Positions 5,794 to 10,007 of a stretch of DNA of 10,007 nucleotides are shown piece after piece. The number at the start of each line of letters is the position of its first letter. Positions within the stretch are counted from its first letter, which is position 1. The notes below the pieces were generated by a model. It worked only from the letters and a program-made list of their open reading frames with translations, did not search any database and was not told where the DNA came from. Made by a program: the position numbers and the translations under genes. Source of the stretch: Clostridia bacterium (GTDB lineage: Bacteria > Bacillota > Clostridia > Christensenellales > Aristaeellaceae); NCBI GenBank assembly GCA_900759005.1, contig CAAEUQ010000158.1:1-10007 (forward strand), read 5' to 3'.

Positions 5794-5819
5794 AAATTGG
5801 CATCCATATATGCTATACT
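5791..5819 (+). promoter_or_regulatory. Sigma-A promoter of the sugar ABC transporter operon
   Basis: TTGAAA at 5791-5796 and TATACT at 5814-5819 are 17 bases apart, with a TG extension (TGCTATACT). Transcription would begin near 5826, leaving a leader of about 90 bases before the translation start at 5919. AT-rich sequence upstream (5720-5785) could aid polymerase binding. Confidence 0.8.
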
Positions 5820-5918
5820 GTGAACAAAGACGCGGGACACGGCGGGAGCCGCGCGGCGTTCGTAATGCTCAAAATGCATAAATTTGGGAATAAAAAACAG
5901 GGAAGAGGGGGAAGCTCT

Positions 5919-6830
5919 TTGGCGGAAGCAAAGCTGTCAGCGCGGAAAAAGCGTGAGTATCGGGCGGCGTTTCTGATGATTGCGCCGGTCGTGATCGGCA
6001 TCGTCGTGTTCTTCATTATCCCGACGATCTGGTCGATGTATCTGTCGTTTACGGAGGGCCCGGACTATGTGACCTATGATTTCGTAGGGCTTAAGAATTA
6101 TCAAACGCTCTTTTCTGCCGGCTCGGATATGGGGCAGGAGCTTCTGAATACGGTGTATTACGCGTTCGTGTCGGTCGGCGTCGGCATGGTGATCAGCGTG
6201 CTGCTGGCGAACGCGCTCAATCAGAAGATCAAATGCCAGTCGCTGTTTCGTGTGATTTATTTTCTGCCGTCGGTTACGATGGCGGCGGCGGTCGGCATGG
6301 TGTGGCGTTCGCTTCTAAATTCGCAGTACGGAATCGTCAATCAGGCGTTGAAGGCGATTGGCATTCCGGGCCCGAAATGGCTGACGGATCCGAATTTCAT
6401 GATGCTGGGCGTGATCATCGTCGGCGTCTGGTCATCGGTGGGCTACAATATGATCATCCTTCTGTCGGGGCTTAAGAACATTCCGCGCGGTTATTACGAG
6501 GCGGCGATGATCGACGGCGCGACTGCCGGTCAGCAGTTCAGAAACATCACCGTGCCGCTGCTTTCGCCGGTGCTGTTCTTCGTGTCGATTACTTCGCTGA
6601 TGAGCGGATTCAAGGTGTTCGATATCATCTATACCCTTGCCGGCTCCGGCGCGACGGCAGATAAATTCATGAAGTATTACCGCACGATGGTCTACGGTAT
6701 CTATGAAAAGGGTTTCCTTTATCACAATCTCGGCATCGCGTCGGCGGAGGCGGTCGTGCTGCTGGCGATCATTCTGGTGCTGACGCTCGTTCAGTTCAAG
6801 CTCCAGGACAAGTGGGTTCATTACGAATAA
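5919..6830 (+). CDS. CUT1-type sugar ABC transporter permease (MalF/UgpA class)
   Basis: This is a 303-residue inner membrane permease, one half of the membrane channel of a carbohydrate importer. A basic N-terminus (about residues 5-15) is followed by a first membrane segment at about 17-40 and five more. The cytoplasmic EAA loop that docks the ATPase is at 193-213 (YEAAMIDGATAGQQF...VPLL), followed by SPVLFF. The open frame reaches back to a GTG at 5820, but that codon touches the -10 box and lies before the predicted transcript start. ATGs at 5865 and 5874 have no ribosome binding site. The TTG at 5919 has a strong purine-rich site (GAGGGGG at 5905-5911) at proper spacing and gives the family's usual length, so I use it. 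It is first of three co-directional transporter genes. Confidence 0.92.
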   Translation: MAEAKLSARKKREYRAAFLMIAPVVIGIVVFFIIPTIWSMYLSFTEGPDYVTYDFVGLKNYQTLFSAGSDMGQELLNTVYYAFVSVGVGMVISVLLANALNQKIKCQSLFRVIYFLPSVTMAAAVGMVWRSLLNSQYGIVNQALKAIGIPGPKWLTDPNFMMLGVIIVGVWSSVGYNMIILLSGLKNIPRGYYEAAMIDGATAGQQFRNITVPLLSPVLFFVSITSLMSGFKVFDIIYTLAGSGATADKFMKYYRTMVYGIYEKGFLYHNLGIASAEAVVLLAIILVLTLVQFKLQDKWVHYE

Positions 6831-6843
6831 GGGGGCGCGGGAG

Positions 6844-7671
6844 ATGAAGAAAAAAGTAAGCGTCGGGCGCGTATTTCTGTACATAATCCTCGCGTTCTGG
6901 GCGATTTTCATGATCATGCCGTTCGCGTGGATGCTGCTGACGAGCGTGAAAGCGCAGCCGGAAGCGATGAAGGTGCCGATCGTGTGGCTGCCAAAGGATC
7001 CGCAATGGCAAAACTATGCGGATGTTTTGCAGAAATACAAATTTGCATCCTATTATAAGAACACCGCGTTTGTGACGGTCGTTACCGTCGCGTTTCAGCT
7101 GATTACCTGCTCGATGGGCGCGTATGCGTTTGCAAGGCTGGATTTCCCGTGCAAAAACGCGATTTTTCTCGTTTGCATGACGGTTCTGATGGTGCCGACG
7201 CAGATGATCATCATTCCGCGGTTCATCATGACGATGAAATTTGGATGGCTGAACTCGTTCGCGGGCATTATCATTCCAAACCTGCCGAGCATTTATGGCG
7301 TGTTCTTCTTAAGACAGAATTTCATGTCGCTGCCGAAGGAACTGGACGAGGCGGCAATGATTGACGGCTGCGGATTTTTTGGAATCTACTGGAAGATTCT
7401 GCTTCCGCTGGTGAAAAACGGGCTGATTGCGTTTGGCGTGCTGACCACGCTGTGGAGCTGGAATGAGATGCTCTGGCCGCTGATCGTTACGAGCAAGCAG
7501 AACCTGTATGTGCTGTCGATCGCGCTTGCGAATATGCAGGGGCAGTACGCGCAGAAAATCCCCACGCAGATGGCGGCGGGCGTGCTGGCGATGGCGCCGA
7601 TGCTGGTCGTGTTCCTGATTGGGCAGAAGCAAATGCTGGAGGGCATCGCGCTTTCCGGAATCAAGGCGTAA
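6844..7671 (+). CDS. CUT1-type sugar ABC transporter permease (MalG/UgpE class)
   Basis: This is the 275-residue second membrane subunit of the carbohydrate importer, expected to form a heterodimer with the preceding permease. The first membrane segment is at about 10-33, followed by a periplasmic-type segment with WQNYADVL (55-62), then five further segments. The EAA loop is at 168-189 (LDEAAMIDGCGFFGIYWKILLPL), and SWNEMLWPL at 205-213 is typical of MalG-class proteins. The start is 13 bases after the previous stop, with GGGGG at 6831-6835 as ribosome binding site, so the two are translationally close-coupled. No ATPase gene is in this operon; such systems commonly share a MsmK/UgpC-type ATPase encoded elsewhere. 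Confidence 0.94.
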   Translation: MKKKVSVGRVFLYIILAFWAIFMIMPFAWMLLTSVKAQPEAMKVPIVWLPKDPQWQNYADVLQKYKFASYYKNTAFVTVVTVAFQLITCSMGAYAFARLDFPCKNAIFLVCMTVLMVPTQMIIIPRFIMTMKFGWLNSFAGIIIPNLPSIYGVFFLRQNFMSLPKELDEAAMIDGCGFFGIYWKILLPLVKNGLIAFGVLTTLWSWNEMLWPLIVTSKQNLYVLSIALANMQGQYAQKIPTQMAAGVLAMAPMLVVFLIGQKQMLEGIALSGIKA

Positions 7672-7694
7672 TCTTCACCGGATAAGGTGAAAGA
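7672..7694 (+). other. Small intercistronic hairpin before the binding-protein gene
   Basis: TTCACC (7674-7679) and GGTGAA (7686-7691) form a six-pair stem around GGATAA, extendable past a bulged A by TC (7672-7673) with GA (7693-7694). No T-run follows. It may influence mRNA processing or stability between the permeases and the more highly needed binding protein; this is inference. Confidence 0.35.
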
Positions 7695-7719
7695 TAGATA
7701 AATGGAGGTGTTTCCTTAC

Positions 7720-8934
7720 ATGAAGAAGCTGTTGGTACTGGTACTTGTCCTGCTGCTGGCAATCAGCTCGACCGCGTTTGCGAAGGTCGAACTGGAAATG
7801 AACTACTGGATGAGTGAACAGGACGAAGGCATTCTCCCCGCGGTGGAAGCGTTCAACGCGTCGCAGGATGAGATCGTGGTCAACGCGAGCTCCATTCCGT
7901 GGGCGCAGTATTGGGATAAGCTCGTCGTCGGTCTGCCGGTTGGTTCCGCGCCCGACGTATTTGCGATCAACGCGCTGAACGTGGTCGATTACGCGCGCAA
8001 CGGTTATCTGCTCAACATCACCGATCTGTTTGAATCCGGCGCGGTAGACGTGAGCAAGTATCCGGCGCATACGATCGCGACCCACACCGTTGACGGCGTG
8101 CTCTGGGGCATTCCGAGAGACTACGACGCGATTGCGGTTTACTACAACAAGACCCTGTTCGACGCGGCGGGCGTTGAATATCCGAAGGACGGCTGGACGT
8201 GGGAAGAATTCATCGAGACCGCGAAAAAGCTGACCGATCCGGACGCGGGCATTTACGGCTGCTCCATCGCGGCGGACGGTCAGGCGTTCGGCTATGACTA
8301 CATCTACGGAAACGGCGGCAAGCTCTTTGACGAGAACGGCATGTGCGTCGTGAATTCTCCGGAGAATGTCGAAGCGTTCCAGAAACTGTACGACGCGATT
8401 CACGTCGAGAAGATTTCCGCGACTGTTGAAGAGCAGGTTGAAATTACGAAGGACGTGCGTTTCCTTTCCGGGACCGACGCGATGACGTTCGACGGCAGCT
8501 GGAATATGGCAACCTTCGTAGAAAACTTCGGCGACGCGCTGGGCGTTGTGTCCCTGCCGGTCATGAAGGAAGCGTCTACGATCTCGCATTCGCTGAGCTG
8601 GGTTGGCGCGGCGACGACGGAGCATCCGGAAGAGGTCAAGAAGTTCCTGACCTATATGGCAGGCTACGACGCGCAGGCGCAGGCGGCGGAAGCGGTCATT
8701 CCGGCGTATGAAGGCACTGCGGAGCTGTGGGCGGCGAAGTTCGCGGATTATAATACCGACGCGTTCCTGGGCGCGATCAAGAGCGGCGCGGCGCATCAGC
8801 TGCCGGCGGCGAACAAGAACGTTCAGCAGATCTTTACGCGTTTCAACGATTATATGACCGAAATGCTGACCACCGGCGAAATCGAGAGCAATCTTGCGGC
8901 GATGGAAGCGGAATTCAACGAGTTGCTGAAGTAA
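7720..8934 (+). CDS. Extracellular sugar-binding protein of the ABC transporter
   Basis: This is a 404-residue family 1 solute-binding protein that captures the sugar outside the membrane and delivers it to the two permeases. Residues 1-21 form a Sec signal peptide (MKK, long Leu/Val core, SSTAFA) with a predicted signal peptidase I cut before Lys22. There is no lipobox and no cysteine near the cut, which is unusual for a Gram-positive importer. Typical features follow: NYWMSEQ, VEAFNASQ, SIPWAQYWDKL, SAPDVFAIN, GYLLNITDLF, GVLWGIPRDYDAIAVYYNKTLFDAAG and FDGSWNMATF. Translation starts at 7720, not the upstream ATG at 7702, because GGAGGTG at 7704-7710 is the ribosome binding site. It is last in the operon, where the binding-protein gene is more often first. 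The sugar cannot be read from sequence; the divergent GH109-like gene hints at an amino-sugar glycoside. Confidence 0.93.
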   Translation: MKKLLVLVLVLLLAISSTAFAKVELEMNYWMSEQDEGILPAVEAFNASQDEIVVNASSIPWAQYWDKLVVGLPVGSAPDVFAINALNVVDYARNGYLLNITDLFESGAVDVSKYPAHTIATHTVDGVLWGIPRDYDAIAVYYNKTLFDAAGVEYPKDGWTWEEFIETAKKLTDPDAGIYGCSIAADGQAFGYDYIYGNGGKLFDENGMCVVNSPENVEAFQKLYDAIHVEKISATVEEQVEITKDVRFLSGTDAMTFDGSWNMATFVENFGDALGVVSLPVMKEASTISHSLSWVGAATTEHPEEVKKFLTYMAGYDAQAQAAEAVIPAYEGTAELWAAKFADYNTDAFLGAIKSGAAHQLPAANKNVQQIFTRFNDYMTEMLTTGEIESNLAAMEAEFNELLK

Positions 8935-8950
8935 GCGAATTCGACCAAAC

Positions 8951-8983
8951 GGGAGAAGTCCGAAAGGGCTTCTCCCATTTTTT
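8951..8983 (+). terminator. Strong intrinsic terminator of the transporter operon
   Basis: GGGAGAAGTCC (8951-8961) and GGGCTTCTCCC (8966-8976) form an 11-pair stem with one G-U, capped by a GAAA tetraloop and followed by A and six T (8978-8983). On the minus strand the same hairpin is followed by GTTTGG, so it would be a poor terminator for spoVAE. Confidence 0.9.
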
Positions 8984-8993
8984 GCAGGAAAAT

Positions 8994-9353
8994 TCAGGGC
9001 TTTGCATGAGGCTTGAAAATCAGCGCGTTCAAAAGCCCGAATACGATCGCGGCGGAAATGCCCGCGGCGGCGCGCGTTACGCCGCCGGCAAGCGCGCCGA
9101 GAACGCCATATTTGTTCACTGCTTCGATTGCGCCCATCGCGAGCGAATAGCCGAAACCGGTCAGCGGAACGGTCGCGCCAGCACCGGCGAAATCGACCAG
9201 CGGCTTGTAAACGCCCAACGCTGTCAGAATTACGCCGGAAACAACGAAAAGCACGAGAATCCGCGCGCTGGTGAGCTTTGTGGTTTGAATCAGTATTTGT
9301 CCGACGACGCAGATCAGCCCGCCGACCAGAAACGCTTTTAAATAAATCAGCAT
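8994..9353 (-). CDS. spoVAE: Stage V sporulation protein AE (SpoVAEb-type)
   Basis: This 119-residue membrane protein of the SpoVAC/SpoVAEb family is a component of the forespore inner membrane channel that moves calcium-dipicolinic acid. Length matches Bacillus subtilis SpoVAEb (116 residues). Hydrophobic segments are at about 3-23, 30-50, 65-90 and 90-113. Recognisable family stretches are YLKAFLVGGLICVVGQILI, GATVPLTGFGYSLAMGAIEAV and GGVTRAAAGISAAIVFG. The start at 9353 is supported by GGAGG seven bases upstream; the frame continues upstream to 9434 but would then overlap spoVAD and lose family similarity. It lies 67 bases after the spoVAD stop, in the conserved order. Expression is expected late in the forespore (sigma-G), but I see no promoter in the short gap. 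Confidence 0.94.
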   Translation of the reverse strand: MLIYLKAFLVGGLICVVGQILIQTTKLTSARILVLFVVSGVILTALGVYKPLVDFAGAGATVPLTGFGYSLAMGAIEAVNKYGVLGALAGGVTRAAAGISAAIVFGLLNALIFKPHAKP

Positions 9354-9420
9354 ATCAAATCCTCCGGAGAATATCAAATGCGTCGCATTCGAAAGATTAC
9401 GAGAAGAAATTCCGATTTGC

Positions 9421-10007
9421 CTATTCGCGTTCAAGCGTTACGGCATAGGAAATGCCGGGAATGCTTTCGCCCTGCTGACAGCTGATGGAACTCAGCATCG
9501 CGCCCGAGCCGCTGAGCAGCACGCGTCTGAATTCGCCCTTTTCCATGCGTCCCATGATCCAGCCGCAGCTGACCGACGCCACACAGCCGCAGCCGCTGCC
9601 GCCCGCGTGGGTATCCTGTTCCTGAGAGAATATGCTCGCGCCGCAGTCGATCAGCTTTTCCTCCGAGACGGGATTGCTGTCGCGCTTCAGAAGCTCGATC
9701 AGCAGATTTCGTCCAATCCATCCGAGATCACCGGTGACGATCAGATCGTAATCGTCAAACGATGCGCCGAGGTCGCTTAAATGCGATTCAAGGCACGCGC
9801 AGACTGCCGGCGCCATCGCCGCGCCCATATGGTTTGCGTCGTGAATGTCCAGATCGATTACGCGCCCGACGGTTCCGGACAGAATGCGAATTGCATTTGC
9901 CGCGTCGGGTTTCAGGAGCGCGCAGCCGCACGCGGTGGTTGTCCAGCTCGCCTGCGGCGGGCGCTGATTGCCCAGCTCGACCGGCGCGCGAAACTGACGC
10001 TCAGCGG
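9421..10007 (-). CDS. spoVAD: Stage V sporulation protein AD, C-terminal part
   Basis: Only the last 194 codons are in the window; the gene continues past the right edge (the B. subtilis protein is 338 residues). SpoVAD has a thiolase-like fold and binds dipicolinic acid for its transport into the spore core. Seen here are RQFRAPVELGNQRPPQASWT near the edge, DIHDANHMGAAMAPA, YDLIVTGDLGWIGRNLL, IDCGASIFS, HAGGSGCGCVASVSCGWIMG, RVLLSGSGAMLSS and the family ending QQGESIPGISYAVTLE. The reading frame is intact to its TAG at 9421-9423. spoVAE follows directly, and spoVAC would be expected beyond the edge. This gene is the main evidence that the organism forms endospores. Confidence 0.95.
   Translation of the reverse strand, partial: AERQFRAPVELGNQRPPQASWTTTACGCALLKPDAANAIRILSGTVGRVIDLDIHDANHMGAAMAPAVCACLESHLSDLGASFDDYDLIVTGDLGWIGRNLLIELLKRDSNPVSEEKLIDCGASIFSQEQDTHAGGSGCGCVASVSCGWIMGRMEKGEFRRVLLSGSGAMLSSISCQQGESIPGISYAVTLERE

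Noticed and set aside
7675..8796. A 373-codon open frame on the minus strand
   Set aside because: It is antisense to the binding-protein gene, Arg/Val-rich and without recognisable domains; the plus-strand gene has a clear signal peptide, family motifs and ribosome binding site.
8994..9434. Longer spoVAE starting at 9434
   Set aside because: The extra N-terminus overlaps spoVAD and lacks a ribosome binding site at its start, while the ATG at 9353 has GGAGG at seven bases and gives the family's length.
1..10007. CRISPR array, tRNA, rRNA, insertion sequence or phage genes
   Set aside because: Reading both strands I found no regularly spaced repeats, no tRNA-like cloverleaf with a TTC-type T-arm, and no transposase or integrase motifs.

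Overview
The window looks like chromosome from an endospore-forming Clostridia-type bacterium (Bacillota) with a fairly GC-rich genome. The evidence is the end of a spoVA operon (spoVAD, spoVAE) at the right edge, AGGAGG-type ribosome binding sites, sigma-A promoters with extended -10 (TGnTATAAT) elements, and Rho-independent terminators. A gut lineage such as Christensenellales would fit, but nothing here fixes the taxon. No rRNA, tRNA, CRISPR array, transposase or phage gene is visible.

Left part (1-4380): a sugar phosphate isomerase/epimerase-like TIM-barrel gene runs leftward from a promoter placed back to back with a rightward promoter. The rightward transcript begins with a cobalamin riboswitch (about 934-1103) ending in a strong intrinsic terminator (1201-1241). 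After a further 180-nt leader with its own hairpins comes a pterin-dependent corrinoid methyltransferase of the AcsE/MeTr family. A terminator and a new consensus promoter follow, then a 640-residue ferredoxin-ASKHA protein of the RACo/RamA type (ATP-dependent reductive activator of corrinoid proteins). Together these are the folate-side methyltransferase and the repair enzyme of a B12-dependent one-carbon system. The corrinoid protein they should serve is not in the window.

Middle part (4248-8983): a compact two-way terminator cassette separates the activator from a convergent Gfo/Idh/MocA-fold gene whose motifs match glycoside hydrolase family 109 (NAD-dependent alpha-N-acetylgalactosaminidase type). 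That gene is divergent from a CUT1-type sugar ABC transporter operon (permease, permease, substrate-binding protein) with no ATPase gene. The shared intergenic region carries two promoters, a perfect 14-bp palindrome over the predicted start of the glycosidase transcript, and a cre/LacI-like dyad over the -35 of the transporter promoter. The likely logic is uptake of an amino-sugar-containing glycoside and its hydrolysis in the cytoplasm.

Right part (8994-10007): spoVAE and the 3' part of spoVAD run leftward, in the usual D-E order. They act in dipicolinic acid uptake into the forespore and its release at germination.

The points most worth a second look are a cobalamin riboswitch in front of a cobalamin-using (rather than cobalamin-making) enzyme, the structured leader between that riboswitch and its gene, the symmetric terminator cassette, and the sugar-binding protein that lacks a lipoprotein cysteine.
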